Shown piece by piece: positions 1 through 12,265 of a stretch of 64,000 bases of DNA (the stretch's first letter is position 1; each line of letters begins with the position of its first letter). Source of the stretch: Halicephalobus mephisto (taxonomy: Eukaryota > Nematoda > Chromadorea > Rhabditida > Panagrolaimidae); contig SWDT01000101.1 in assembly GCA_009193035.1 (NCBI GenBank), forward strand, positions 186,001 to 250,000, written 5' to 3'. Under the pieces are notes generated by a model. It made no database searches. It was given only the letters and a program-made list of their open reading frames with translations, and had not been told where the DNA came from. A program made the position numbers and the translations under genes.

Positions 1-225
1 AGGAATCTCTCCCATTTGCTTTAGTTGGTCCGTAAAATGTTGAGAAAATTTTCGGGAAGGAATTTTGAGCTTCTTCAATTTACCGAAAGCGGTCGTTTCA
101 TTTTTTCAATTCTTTTCTCCGTGTCCATTTTTCCATTTCTAACTCGACAAGTTGGGCCGAAGAAAGTTCTCTGAAATGCGGCATTTCGAACAAGAATATC
201 CTAAAATGGACAAATATTAATAAAT

Positions 226-3200
226 ATGGATTGGAGGTTTTTTTTGATTTTCTGGATCGGAATTGTTTTCGGACAAGATGACGTCATAAAACACAAATTT
301 GCCGTTGTTTTGAATTTCCCGAACGAGGAGTTCGAAGATGTCCAAAATGAAGTCCAGGTAAGATATCAAGTTGGAGAAAAATAAAAATTTGGATTTTCAG
401 ACAACTATAAATTCAGTAATAAAACCGAGGAAATTTCACAATCAGGATCCCGGGACGAAAATAGAGTTAATCCCGCAGATCATCAGTTTGAACACTTCAG
501 ACGACGATTCAAGGTGAGGTTAATCATATTCCTGCAAAAGTTAGAATTGTCCAAAATTACCACGGGAAAAAATTTCAGACAGTTTTAGAAACTTCCAGAA
601 TTGCTATTTTCAGATGGTTCTAGAAGTTTTCATTAAATTCTGAAGGATTATAGATTTCTATAAGATTTCTGAAGATTCTAGAAGTTTCTATCAGATTCTG
701 GAGGATGTTAGGAATTTTTATAAGATTTCATAAAATTCTAGAAGTTTCTATTAAATTCGAGAAGATTCTAGAAGCTTCTATCAGATTCTGGATAATGTTA
801 GAACTTTTTATAAAATTTCTGAAAATTCTATCATATCCTAAAATTTTCATTGAATTTCTGAAAATTCTAGAACTTTTTATAAAATTACAGTAACTTGACG
901 AAAATTAAAAATCACTACAAAATAATCTCAACATAGAATTTTGGAAATTTTTAAAAACTAAAATAATTTACATTTTTTAATAAAAAATAAATATTTTTTG
1001 CAAAATTTGATTTATATAAAATTACAGAGAAATCAACAGACTCGAAATAACTCGAAAAATCGTCTGTAAACAACTCTTGAACGAATCCATCGCCGTGGTC
1101 ATCGTGCAGCATTCCTCCATCACCCGAGGCAGTATCCGGGCCGCTTACTCCGTAGCTGCTTATGCCCTGGGGTTCTACAGGGTACCCACCATAGGGGTCA
1201 TGATTCAAGACGCTGAATTTTCTCAAAAAGTTTGTTTTTTTTTAAATTAAAAAAATCAAAAAATTTAAATATTTTTAGAAAATTAAAAAAATTAAAACAT
1301 TAAAGAATTTTAAAAATTTATAAATAAAAAAATTAAAGAACTTTAAAAATTTCGAAAATTTATGAATTTAAAAAATTAAAGAAATTACAAAAATTTAAAA
1401 ATTATAGAAATTAAGAAATTTAAAAAATTTTTAAAATTAAGAAAATTTAAAAAATTAAAGAACTAAAAATTTTGAAAATTTATAAATTTAAAAAATTAAG
1501 AAAATTTTAAAAATTAAGAAAATTTAAAAAATTAAAGAACTTTAAAAATTTTGAAAATTTATGAATTTAAAAAATTAAGAAATTTTGAAAATTTATAAAT
1601 ATTGTTTAATTGTTCAGAATCTGTATCCGACATTTCTTCGAACATCGCCTCCGTTCAGTAACGAAGCTATCGTGATTTTGAAGTTACTAAATAAACTAAA
1701 ATATCGACAGGTGGTTGTGATTACTGTAGAAGGCGATGTGAACGGTCAGGAATTCACAACGGTTTTCGAAGACAACCGAATCGACCACGATGTCCATGTC
1801 CAGAAGTACATCGAACTGAATATTGACTCTTCATTGCCCGAGGCTATGAGTAATGAATTCGAGGACGTCACTTCCAATTCCATCGTTCTTTGTTCAAAGT
1901 CAGTTGGTTTATATATTTCATTATTTCTAATTATTTCAATTTTTGAAAGAATTTAGGATTTTGTAGAATCATTACGGAAGGTTTTGGGGAATTCTGGAAC
2001 TAAGTAGGATTTTCTGAAAATCTGAAGAATCTAATAGAGGCTCCTGAAGGCTTCAGAATCTTTGATGAATTAATGGAAGCTTCTGAAGCTTTCTAGAATC
2101 TCATAGATGATTTCAGAATCTTTAATAAGTTAATAGAAGCTTCTGGAAATTTGTGAAATCTTATAAAAAGTTTCAAAATCCTCCAAAATCTAATATAAGC
2201 TTTCTAGAATCTTACAAAAATTTCAGAATCTTCTATAAGCTTTCTAGAATCTTATAAAAAGTTTCAAAATCTTCTAGAAGCTCCTGAAGTTTTTTGAAAT
2301 CTTATAAAATCTCAAAATTTTCCATGAAACTTTTTAGAATCCACTAGAATATTCTGAAAAATCCTAAAATTTTATGAAAAGTTTAAGAATCATCTAGAAT
2401 CTGGTGGGCGATTTTAGAACTTTTTAGAATCTTATAACAGCTTCTGGAATTTCGTAAAAATTAAAAAATCTGCGTCAAGATTATTTCGTAAAAAATTTAT
2501 TTCCAATTTTCCAGAAAATCAAATGCTGAGAAGATCTTCGAAGTCGCAAGGGATCTGACTGGATTCGGAAAAATGTGGATCGTGAATCAAGGCGCTTCAG
2601 AAGCAGAAAACTTGCCAGACGGATTCTTGACGGTGAAACTGAAACAAAATGCTCTTTCTGCTCTGAGAGACGCGTTGATTGTAATTAAAAACGGAGTCAA
2701 AGTTCTGGAAAAATACAAAGGCCAAGTTTTGCCTCCGGAGCAGTGTTCCAGCACCAGTGTCGCTAACGAGTGGACCAATCAAGTCGGAAACATGTTTTAC
2801 CAGTAAGTTCAAACTAAAAACATTTTTCAAAAAACACTTAATTTAAAACTTAAAAATGAGAATGATTACGAAATTTTATGAAACAGATTTCCAAAAACTC
2901 AAAATTTATAGTTTCAGAAGGTTCTAATAAATTCTAAAAAGTTGTAATCGATGCTAGAAGATTATAGTCGATTTTAGAAAATCCTAGAAAACTAAAAAGT
3001 TGTAATGGATTCTAGGAGATTCTAGTAAACTCTAAGAAGTTGTAATGGATTCTAGTAAACTCTAAAATTACAATCGATTCTAAGAAGTTATTGTGAATTC
3101 TAGGAGATTCTAGTAAACTCTGAAGTTGTAGTGGATTCTAGGAGATTCTAGTAAACTCTGAAGTTGTAATCGATTCTAGTAAACTCTAAAGTTGTAGTGG

Positions 3201-6200
3201 ATTCTAGGAGATTCTAGTAAACTCTAAGAAGTTGTATTGGATTCTAAGAAGTTGTAATGGATTCTAGTAAACTCTAAAGTTACAATCGATTCTAAGAAGT
3301 TATTGTGAATTCTAAAAGATTCTAGTAAACTCTAAGGTGCAGTAGATTCTAGAAAGTTCTAATAGATTCTAAAAAGTCAGTCGATTACAGTAAACTCTAA
3401 AAAGTTGTAATGGATTTTAAAAAAATCTGAAAATTTTTATAAAACCCAAAAAGCCACAAAATTCTAGTTTTAAAAATTCAGAAATTGGAACGATTACGAA
3501 ATTTTTTTGAAACGAATTTCTAAAATTTTCTAAGATCTTTGTATTTTGGAAATTTCTGACATTTTAGAAGCTCCTATAGGATTCTAAAAATATTTGCGAA
3601 ATTCTATAAAATTCTAAAAAGTTTATTAAATTTTGAAATTTTTTGGAAATGTTCATTAATTTCAAAATTCGAATTTTTTATTGACTTCAAAATTCGAATT
3701 TTTTAGACTTCAGAATCCTCCACTGGATTCTGGAAGGTTCTTTTTGGAGATAATCCGGAACTTAATTTTTTCAGACACTTGATTCAATCCACTTTCTATA
3801 GTCAAAATAACCAAATAAAATTCAATTCTAAAGGAGACAGAATCCAAGTGGCTTATGAAATCCTCAACAAACAACACGACAGACAGATCGTGGTTGGATT
3901 TGTCAATGATCAGAGTGATCTTATTCTCCAGGAGAAGACCGTTCTTTGGCCCGGGATGACCTCCACGAAGCCCCTGGAGATCACTCTTCCGAAGTACTTG
4001 AGAGCGGTTACGGTCCCTGATCCTCCGTTTGTGTATACTGTAGCTGTGGATGATCCGAGGAAATGTCTGACCTTCAAGACGATCCTCCTCGACGACATCC
4101 ACGTCCCGGGTCCCTGGCTCCCTTGTCCCCTCCACGGAAAAGACAGAACTGAAGTCTACTGCTGTGCGGGTTACGTCATCGACCTTCTGAGTAACCTAAG
4201 TGTAGCAGAACCGAATTCCACCATAGACACCGGATTCAATTTCGACATCCATCTGAATCTGTCTTATGGAGCCGTTTTGCTCTCTGAAGACGGCTACTAC
4301 CTCAACGGAGTCGTCGGGGAACTCGATGCAGACACTGCAGATTTGGCCATCGGGGCATTGACGATAAACCCGGAAAGAGAACACTACATCGACTTCAGCG
4401 AGCCTTGGATGTACCATGGAATCAGAATCATGGAAAAATGGGTTCGTGTCAGTGTTTTACTGCTTCATAAGTAATCTAGAATCGCTTTGATTTTGGTTTC
4501 ATTGATTCTTAAATAAGTATTTTCAGCAACCAAGGGATTCTCCGATGCAGTCCTTCCTACAGCCCCTGAAGCCGAGCTTGTGGTACTTCCTCTTCGTCGC
4601 GGTCTTGCTCGTCGGATTTGCGATCTACATTCTGGACCTGAAATCTCCTTTCGACAGATTCTACAGTATCGACGGAACGGAATTAGATTCCGACGATGCC
4701 TTCTGGATCCGAGGCGAAGACGACCGGGTGACCCTCGGGGAGGCCATGTGGTTCTGTTGGGGTGTTTTGTTGAACAGTGGAGTTGCTGAAAGTACGTATA
4801 TTTAAAATTAATTCAACTATGAATAATTTCAGAAACCCCGAGGAGCTTCAGTGGAAGAGTCCTAGGAATAGTCTGGTGCGGATTCTGCATGATCATGGTG
4901 GCTTCTTACACTGCCAATCTAGCCGCTTTCCTCGTTCTGGATCAACCAGAAAAAAGTCTCACTGGCATCAACGACCCTAGAGTAAGGAACAATTCTGATT
5001 CAAGTTATCAGAATTTCTAGAATTTTCTAAAATTCAATAGAAGATTCTGATATCTTCTAAGATTTCATTACAAACTTTTGAAGTTTTCTTCATTCTTGTA
5101 CAATTTCCAGAATTTCCTAAAATTCAATAGAAGATTCTGATATCTTTAGAAATTTTAAAAAAGTTTCTAAAATTTCGTAAAACTTTCTAAAATCTTCCAG
5201 AACTCTCTTAAAAGCTTCTGAAATCAAGAATTCTGGAAGTTTTCAGAAAATTCCAGAAATTTGTGGCAGAATTATTTCGTAACAAAATACCTAGTTCTAT
5301 ATACAGTGGAAATTGGATATAAGATACCCTCTTGGAACCGGGCAAAGCGTATGTTATAAAAAAGGATATATCATAGCAGGGTAAATTTGAAGGTAGACTA
5401 ACCAAACTCATTCATATCGTATGTTATAACCTGAGATATGTTATAGCGGGAGTATCTTATATCCAAGTTCTACTGTATTATATTTTTTTCAAGTAATTAC
5501 AAAATACCTAGTTCTATATACAGTAGAACTTGGATATAGGATACCCCCTTGGGACCGGGCAAAGCGTATGTTATAAAAAAGGATATATCATAGCAGGGTA
5601 AATTTGAAGGTAGACTAACCAAACACACTCACACCGTATGCTATAACAAGAGATATGTTATAGCGGGAGTATCTTATATCCAAGTTCTACTGTATTATAT
5701 TTTTTTCAAGTAATTACAAAATACCTAGTTCTATATACAGTAGAACTTGGATATAAGATACCCTCTTGGAACCGGGCAAAGCGTATGTTATAAGAAAGGA
5801 TATACTATATCAGGGTAAACTTGAAAGCAGACTAACCAAACTCACTCACATTGTATGCTATAACAAGAGATGTTATAGCGGGGGTATCTTATATCCAAGT
5901 TCTACTGTAGTATGAATTTCCAGCTTCGGAATCCCTCGACTAATTTCTCCTACGCTACCGTCCTCGACACTAACACTTACCAGTTCTTCAAAAGACACGT
6001 AGAACTCTCCACGATGTTCCGCAAGATGGAGGGACACAACGTTAAATCCCCCAAAGATGCGATTGAACAACTTCTAAATGGGACTCTGGGGGCATTCATC
6101 TGGGACTCCACGAGATTGGACTTCGAAGCGACGAAGAACTGCGACCTCAGGACCAGGGGTGCTCTGTTCGGGAGGTCTGCCTACGGTATTGGTCTTCAGA

Positions 6201-6706
6201 AGCACTCCCCTTGGACCCCCCACATAACAAACGCTATTCTGAGGATAGCGGAATCTGGCATGATGGAGAAACTAGATTCCAAGTGGATCACGAGAACTTC
6301 GAAGAAACAATGCGTCTACGAAGCCCACAAAACTCCAGCGAGATTGGGGTTGGCGAACATGAGGGACCTTTTCGTCCTCGTCTCTGGAGCCATCTTAGTT
6401 GGGGTATTCTTCAGTTTTCTCGAAGTGATGATCGGAAGGAGGAAAACCAGAGAATTGAAAAGGAGACAACTGGCCAAGAGGTACGCCAATGTCTGGTTGA
6501 AACTCGCCAAACAAAGAAAACTCTCTGCTCAACTGCTCTCGCCACCCCCTCAACCCCGGAAATTTAGCGAAATTGCCGCCACAGGATTCGAGAACTACAC
6601 TCTGAAGGTAGGGTTACTCTGGAAAGTTAAAAATTATCAAGTTCATAGTTGGGAAAATAGTGTAATATTATTCGTGGTGGGACCAGTGCTTGGAGATTTG
6701 CTTTAA
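226..6706 (+). CDS. nmr-1: NMDA-type ionotropic glutamate receptor subunit 1 (NR1)
   Basis: Obligatory glycine-binding subunit of NMDA receptors, a postsynaptic cation channel. Exons by phase: 226-357, 401-513, 1028-1229, 1618-1898, 2515-2802, 3775-4441, 4527-4791, 4833-4981, 5924-6607 (927 codons). If the last donor (6608) is not used, the frame stops at 6706. Seen: signal peptide at residues 1-18; amino-terminal domain to about 340; S1 with the TINPER motif (ligand-binding Arg); M1 about 579-597; M2 pore loop WGVLLNSG with the N-site Asn644; M3 with SYTANLAAF at 674-682; INDPRLRNPS; S2 with Ser728 and Asp760 in FIWDS; M4 about 847-869. Family knowledge: these residues match NR1 glycine contacts. 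The S1 loop is shorter than in vertebrates. The C-terminus after M4 is uncertain because LITAF-coding exons follow in phase (see 7324-7703). Confidence 0.95.
2900..3420. repeat. Degenerate tandem repeat in nmr-1 intron 5
   Basis: Repeated units of roughly 40 bp built from GATTCTAGTAAACTCTAA and AGTTGTAATGGATTCTAG variants fill this intron. Looser AGATTCTAGAAG-type repeats fill the other nmr-1 introns (590-900, 1970-2480). No coding potential seen. Confidence 0.7.
5302..5909. repeat. Tandem triplicate of a 176-bp palindromic MITE in nmr-1 intron 8
   Basis: Copies at 5302-5477, 5519-5694 and 5736-5909. Each begins TACAGTAGAACTTGGATATA (the first copy is slightly diverged) and ends with the inverted complement, flanked by TA. 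A 41-bp AT linker sits between copies, giving an exact 217-bp period. The TIR resembles pogo/Tigger-like elements (inference). Only 14 bp separate the last copy from the acceptor of exon 9 at 5924. No transposase is encoded. Confidence 0.85.
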
Positions 6707-6864
6707 AATTTTGAAGATTTAAAAAATTATCAAACAAGAAATCGTTGATCCCATCGCGATTGACATTTAGAAGATTACTAAGTTTGTTACTGAAAAATGA
6801 ATTCGATATTATTGGTGTTCAGATTGACGATTTTTATTTAACATTTTTTTGTTAAAAAACTTGA

Positions 6865-7145
6865 TGGTCCCGCCACGAAAACTAATTAATTTATATTTGA
6901 CTAAAAGTTTAATTTTTTTAATATTTTTCGTGACGGGACCAATGAATTTTTACTTAAAAATTATTAATCCGTATTCTTTAAAATCGAATTCAAAGTAATG
7001 GTCCTGCCACGAAAACTAGTTAATTTATATTTGACTAAAAGTTTAATTTTTTAATATTTTTCATGACGGAACCAATGAATTTTTAAAAATTATTAATCCG
7101 TATTCTTTAAAATCGAATTCAAAGTAATGGTCCCGCCACGAACGG
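6865..7145. repeat. Tandem repeat between nmr-1 exon 9 and the LITAF exons
   Basis: Two consecutive units of about 134 and 129 bp start with TGGTCCCGCCACGAA at 6865 and 6999; a third start is at 7128. Each unit also holds the inverted form CGTGACGGGACCA. Another copy of the inverted box lies at about 6673-6687, in the read-through tail of nmr-1, which argues that this tail is not coding. Confidence 0.75.
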
Positions 7146-7323
7146 TGTTTTATCCGCTTTTAAACCATAAGTTTATTTTTTAAACATCATTCGTGGTGAG
7201 ACTGGTGACTTTTTATTTTTACTTTACGAGGGAATTTCCAACTATTGGTCCCATCGCGAATGATTCGATTTTATCTGTGACTTTGATTAATATTTTTAAG
7301 TTACGTGTTAATTCTGAATTTAG

Positions 7324-7703
7324 AAGGCAAGAATCAACAGATACGGTAGCGACAACAGACCCAGATCGGCATCTCCAAGACTGAAGCCGAGTCGATTCGT
7401 TCCAAACTTGAATTTCAGCAGACTTTCAGTCCGGTGCTACTGTAGTCGATGCAGAGTAAGGACTTTAACGATTATTTTTAAAAATTGTTATTATTTAAGC
7501 ATGCAATAGATACAGTTCCAAAACCTGTCGTTGGAAGATTCGCTTACATCTCAATCGGTTTCTTCATTTTGACACTTTTGTGGCCTTGTGCCCCTCTGCC
7601 TTGTTTTTTGACCATGTTCGCCGATTACGCTCATATCTGTCCCATCTGCGGCCATGTTGTTGGGAAATTCAGAAGAGCCGGAAAACCCATCTTTTACGTG
7701 TAA
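7324..7703 (+). CDS. LITAF-domain exons downstream of nmr-1
   Basis: Two exons, 7324-7455 and 7500-7703, both phase 0, encode an Arg/Ser/Pro-rich stretch followed by a LITAF-type zinc ribbon. It has a CSRC knuckle, a hydrophobic membrane-dipping segment (about 23 residues ending near WPCAPLPCF), then HICPICGHVVGKFRR, and a stop at 7701-7703. LITAF/SIMPLE proteins are monotopic endosomal/lysosomal membrane proteins that bind zinc through paired CxxC knuckles. No in-frame ATG exists in exon 7324-7455, the other two frames are closed, and a TAG lies directly upstream, so a preceding exon is required. The nmr-1 exon ending at 6607 is in the right phase. Either these are the last exons of nmr-1 (a 1038-residue fusion) or a separate small LITAF gene has a first exon I could not find. 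AATAAA at 7711-7716 would end the transcript. Confidence 0.7.
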
Positions 7704-7716
7704 TTTGGAAAATAAA

Positions 7717-8692
7717 AATTTTCCACAATTTAATTTTCCAAGCCCTCAGGGGATATAGAACAACCATATATCTTCCATGATCAATTACATCGAAAAAGTT
7801 ATCTTCATCTTCGGGGGTTAGTTATATCTATAATATGTGTGATTTTAAAATTATTAGTTGTAACTTGATTAATAATGCAGTAATGGGGAATTACTGTGGA
7901 TCGTTACAGTAATTTTTGGCAGTACAATGATTAATGCACGTGATTGTAAAGTTACAAGACTCGAATTCGGTTCCTGATTGAAAATTTGAGGCTTTGTTAA
8001 CCGAAAATAACTAATTGAAGAAGAAACTTTACATTCAAATCCAAGAACTCAAATCAGCTCCGATGTCACGTTATTTGGAACAAACTAATCACTAGAAGCG
8101 AAGTCATATCAGAAAACTGATATTTGCGGTTCTAAAATTGCGAATTTGAGTATTTAGTTTATCTAAATGTCATGTCTGTATTGTGTAATACTGCGCTAAA
8201 AATCAAATCTTATACAAGAAAAATTTTAAGATAAAGAAAACTAGATTGACCGAATGGCTTGAGTTAACTTAGAACTTCAGTGTCGATTACTCTTTGATCC
8301 TTGTTCCAGACTTTGTGGCGTAAAATATGAACTTTTTCGAAATACAAAAAATTTTTAAGTTTCTTCTATCAAAGTGGTTTGAGTAATTTCAACTATAAAC
8401 TTGTTCTCACACCCATATGGTTCCAGACTAAAACGAAATTGGTTTTTTACTACAATTTTCAAGTTGGAAATTATAGAGATAAATGTTATTATTAATTTTC
8501 ATAACCTTAATAATGACCACTTATATGGTATTAATTCCAACCTTAACCAAAGCTTCTTTTAATAAATAAAATATTCTTGCATTTACAACGAATTTAAAAT
8601 TTATTTTTTACATTCTGCTATTGTGTAAATTTTTAGTTTAGGTATCATGAAATGACTCTATTGTGATTATAAGTAATGTAACTCTTCTTTTG
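7717..8692. other. Intergenic, nothing recognised
   Basis: AT-rich spacer after the LITAF exons. No open frame longer than expected by chance and no structural RNA signature seen. Confidence 0.6.
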
Positions 8693-9066
8693 TACATACA
8701 AAAAAGAGTACATTAAAGCAGCTCTAATGTATCGATATATTATATTCAATATGTGGATACATTGAATACAATGCACCGATATCGACTTAATGTATCGATG
8801 TATTAAATATATTGTATCTCATTATCAGAACTATCTTAATTTATCAGATTGATTATATCTAATGCACCGATATCAACTTAATATATTGATTTATTAAATA
8901 TAGTATATCTCATACATCAAAACCGTTTTGATGTATCAGATTGATTATATCCAATGCACCGATATCGACTTAATATATCGATGTATTAAATATAGTGTAT
9001 CTCATACATCAGAACCGTTTTAATATATCGATACACCATATATCATGTACTGTTGTTTGCGTGTAG
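8693..9066. repeat. Minisatellite-bearing dispersed element, copy 1
   Basis: Opens with ACAAAAAAGAGTACATTAAA, then runs through degenerate units of about 90 bp with ATGTATCGAT, CACCGATATCGACTTAAT and ATACATCAGAACCGTTTT, and ends near CATGTACTGTTGTTTGCGTG. The same architecture recurs at 15171, 33595, 40692, 53562 (fragment) and 56414. Confidence 0.75.
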
Positions 9067-9634
9067 TTCATTGTAAGATTAGTTATTGTCAGGTCCTTTA
9101 GATCGGTGGAGTTGCGTGAGAGATGAGGAATACGAGAGTTTCTTATTTATCTGAACGATAATAAGATTAAACACAATGACAATCTTATGTTAATTAACTA
9201 GCCAACACTCGGTCTGTTGTGTAGGCGATATTCCCACTGTCTACCAGGTAGAGTATTTTCCTTCAAAACTATGCACCCTGGCTTGCGTATGCAATAATTA
9301 GTTAATATGCCGATATAACAATTATAGTATCTTCAACATATGTTAATAATATTATATAATTACCGAGTTTTGATAGAGGATTACACACCTTATGTACTCT
9401 AATTTAGAAATTTCTATAGTCATCTGAGAAAAATACATTTCTAGTAAATTGCGAAATCATGTGAGATTACAGTGTAAACGCTGTGGAAAACCTAATTTCA
9501 GACTATTTTAGTTTTTACAAACTTCTGGAAATTTTCATCGAAACCATACTTCCGTTCTCATTTTTTACAATAGTTAAAAAATTAGAGAAAAATGGTTTTT
9601 TAATTTCTATTTTCAGCGACATTGAATTCAGAAC
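9067..9634. other. Intergenic region upstream of the srsx-like gene
   Basis: Positions 9070-9290 are less AT-rich than the surroundings and could be an old mobile-element remnant or regulatory DNA. No protein-coding frame is recognisable. A pyrimidine tract and CAG at about 9612-9617 lie just before the ATG at 9635 and could be a cis- or trans-splice acceptor. Confidence 0.4.
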
Positions 9635-11084
9635 ATGAATCGTACTGGACAGATACCTCAGAATTTGTTTGATTTCGATCAGAAGCCCATTACACATATT
9701 TTCAGAGTTATACTGGGAGTGGTCGCTATTACTGGTAATGTATTAATTCTATCTTTATTCGTGAGATTCCCTAAATTACGGTCATCGCCATGTAATATTT
9801 TGGTTTGTTTTATGAGTGTCAGTGATCTTTTGGTTGGTAAGGTTCTGTCAACAATGCTACAGTAACAACTCTAAAACGTTCCAGGAATAGGTCTCATTGT
9901 TCGGGCTTCTTATGGTTTTTATTTCTTCCAGAATAGCATCACAATCTTCACTAAAGGAGATTGCCAATTAGCGAACATTGTTCAGGGTTTCGGAATTGCT
10001 TCTAACCAGGCAGTCGTTACGGGAATCGCTTTTGATCGATTTTCGGCGGTTTATATGCCTACAAGGTATCTGAATGATTCTTCTATGGTGAGTTTAATTC
10101 TACAGAATTGACAATAAATAAAAAAAATTAATTTCTGTCATGAAGTGCATAAGAATCAACGAGTTCGTTCGTTTTTAAACGGGTATAGGCTTTGTTTTCG
10201 TTATTTTTCAGAATTGATATTAACGACAGAGACTTAATAGTTCAGAATGTTCTCTATGTCTTGTACTTCTGTGGAAAGTATTTACTCTGGATTGGATCCA
10301 CTGTGCAAAAATACCTCTTAGATCAAGTTCAGGAGAAAAACATTTGCCATGCTAAAACTCGTGACGAGAAATTTTTGAATCCAAAGTCCTTGGGAATTTT
10401 AATTTCTACTTCCTGGGAATTTTCCAATACAGTAATAGTAAATTTGTATTCATTATTGGTCTTGGAGTTCTTCACACGAGTTCTCATGAATTATAATTTT
10501 ATTTTTAGCTGATTCCATTCGTCACGGGAACTGTAGCTGTGATCTACACTGTATTGATTGCATATTTGTCCGTCGAATCAACGAACAAATCTGACTTGAT
10601 CCCGGTCTGTTCGATGGCCCCGGCTGCCGGTCCCAGATTTTCAATCTTATTTTCCATCTGCAGCGCAGTTCAGGCAGTGATATTCATATCTGTCTACTGT
10701 ATTTCTTTGTGCATAATTACAAAGAAATTAACGAAGATCACTAAAGTCCAAATTAAAGTCTTCATCTGGGTGTCTTTAGTGCTAATTTCTCAATTTGTTT
10801 TTTGGTACATTCCTCTTGGATTTCTATTATTAAGCATGATTCTCAAGTTCAATCCTCTGCTTAGAGCTTTTGTGACTTTAGCCGTGGGTATCGGAAGCGG
10901 ATTGAATGCTGCTTTCGGGACATTCATATGCATATTCAAACACCACGAAATCAACGAATATGTAAGATTTGTTGTTTTCCGTTCAGGAAATCCATTTGAT
11001 AGACAGTCTTCCAAAGTGGGGAACCTTAAAGTACCTAGTTTACAAGTTGAAAAAAGTAGATCTCAATTGTCCCAAGTGATTTGA
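9635..11084 (+). CDS. srsx-like seven-transmembrane chemoreceptor
   Basis: Preferred model: exons 9635-9836, 9885-10087 and 10509-11084 (327 codons), with phases 1 and 0 matching and strong donors (GTAAGG, GTGAGT). Rhodopsin-like features seen: TM1 with GNVLIL; TM2 with SVSDLLVG; TM3 ending in FDRFSAVYMPTRY (the DRY-equivalent); TM4 starting LIPFVTG; TM5, TM6 and TM7 in the last exon; and a Ser/Lys-rich tail. The family call (nematode Srsx, solo chemoreceptors or peptide-type GPCRs of sensory neurons) rests on the GN, SDLL and DR..AVY.P..Y pattern and the length of 326 residues. Ligand unknown. An open frame inside intron 2 (10212-10437) could be an alternative exon but would enlarge loop 2 by 75 residues. 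AATAAA at 11148-11153. Confidence 0.8.
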
Positions 11085-11159
11085 AAGTTGTTTTGTTTCG
11101 TCTAGTTCTATTTTTGAAAATCGTTTTTCACATGATATTTTCCATGGAATAAACTAAAA

Positions 11160-12265
11160 CCACAGCAATCGGGAAGAGAAATAGAAGTACAGAGAAAATA
11201 AAGGAGGAAATTATTACCAGAGGGATTGGGGAACTGCTTAGCAAAATTTACAAGCACATCTGACGAGTAGTAGTACAGTATTGTTTTTTCCGATCTTTGC
11301 AGCGGAAACCACTTGTGCAAGATTCGTTTCCAGTCTACATAGTATAATCAGAAGATAAATCCATGCAGGTATTTCACTCCATTACTAACTTCCCCAGTTT
11401 TATAAATGACACAACACAGTTCTTGCAAACCGTTACGGCGAAAGCTGTTGAAGCAGAGATTCTGCTTCTCAACATCATTGGTAACAATTCTTTGCAACGA
11501 TCGTTAATTCCAGTGTTGATGCAAGTTTCATATGTCCTTGAATAGTGCTGGGACATGTGGAAGTATCAGTTAGTGTTCTTATAAAAGATTGTAGTATGAA
11601 TAATATACGTAAAATCCAACTACCACACAATTCCCTCAGGGAGTCTCCACTCTATCAGCCGACACGGCCAGATCGCAATATAAGGCTAGAAAAACTGAAC
11701 CCTGTGGAGAGAGGGAATGAGAATGTTCTACTGAATATATTGAACTATCTGTGGAGTTCAGTCGACTCGGGTTGACGAACCTGGGGATATATCTCCTTTC
11801 TATTCGCTTGATAATGCTGAATAGACTTATTTAGTAAACTGCCTATGGTAGGAATCTCAATCCTCCATTAGGCTCAGAGCTGTGTAACTATCATCGAGCG
11901 CTCAATATGACACGCAGCCCTGAAGACCTATACTACAGGATCTTTAAATCAGAACATCCAGGACTCTTGTTAAAACAGTAGTCTTTGAAGCACAGAGATC
12001 ACAGGTGGCCAGACCGAGCAGGGAATAATACTAGTTTAGTTGGAATCTCTGGATTTGGTCTTGGTGGCTTCACAATCCACAGCTCCAGAATCATCGTTGA
12101 GATTACATTCTGGAGTCTCGTAGCACATCTGAAGAAAATTATAAAGATATTTGATTCTTTCAGAATCAGATTCAGCTGGTTAATGATTTTTAAAAGTTTC
12201 AGGATACATGGTAAAAGTTAATAAAAACAAAATCCTTGAAGTCACAAAGTTTTTTGATACTCTTT
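11160..12265. other. Intergenic, mixed composition, no gene recognised
   Basis: Noticeably less AT-rich than the introns. Short open frames (for example 11363-11545 and 11545-11775) show no recognisable domains. May be decayed mobile-element sequence. Confidence 0.4.

Noticed and set aside
279..286. Perfect TGACGTCA (CRE-like) palindrome
   Set aside because: It lies inside the nmr-1 signal-peptide exon, where it encodes DDVI; no reason to call it regulatory.
705..893. 62-codon frame with repeated [12 protein letters not shown] units
   Set aside because: Translation of AGATTCTAGAAG intron repeats in nmr-1 intron 2.
3710..4135. 141-codon minus-strand open frame
   Set aside because: Antisense shadow of nmr-1 exon 6; the plus strand encodes a conserved ligand-binding domain.
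11363..11775. 60- and 76-codon plus-strand frames
   Set aside because: No start context, splice partners or recognisable similarity; composition fits decayed non-coding DNA.
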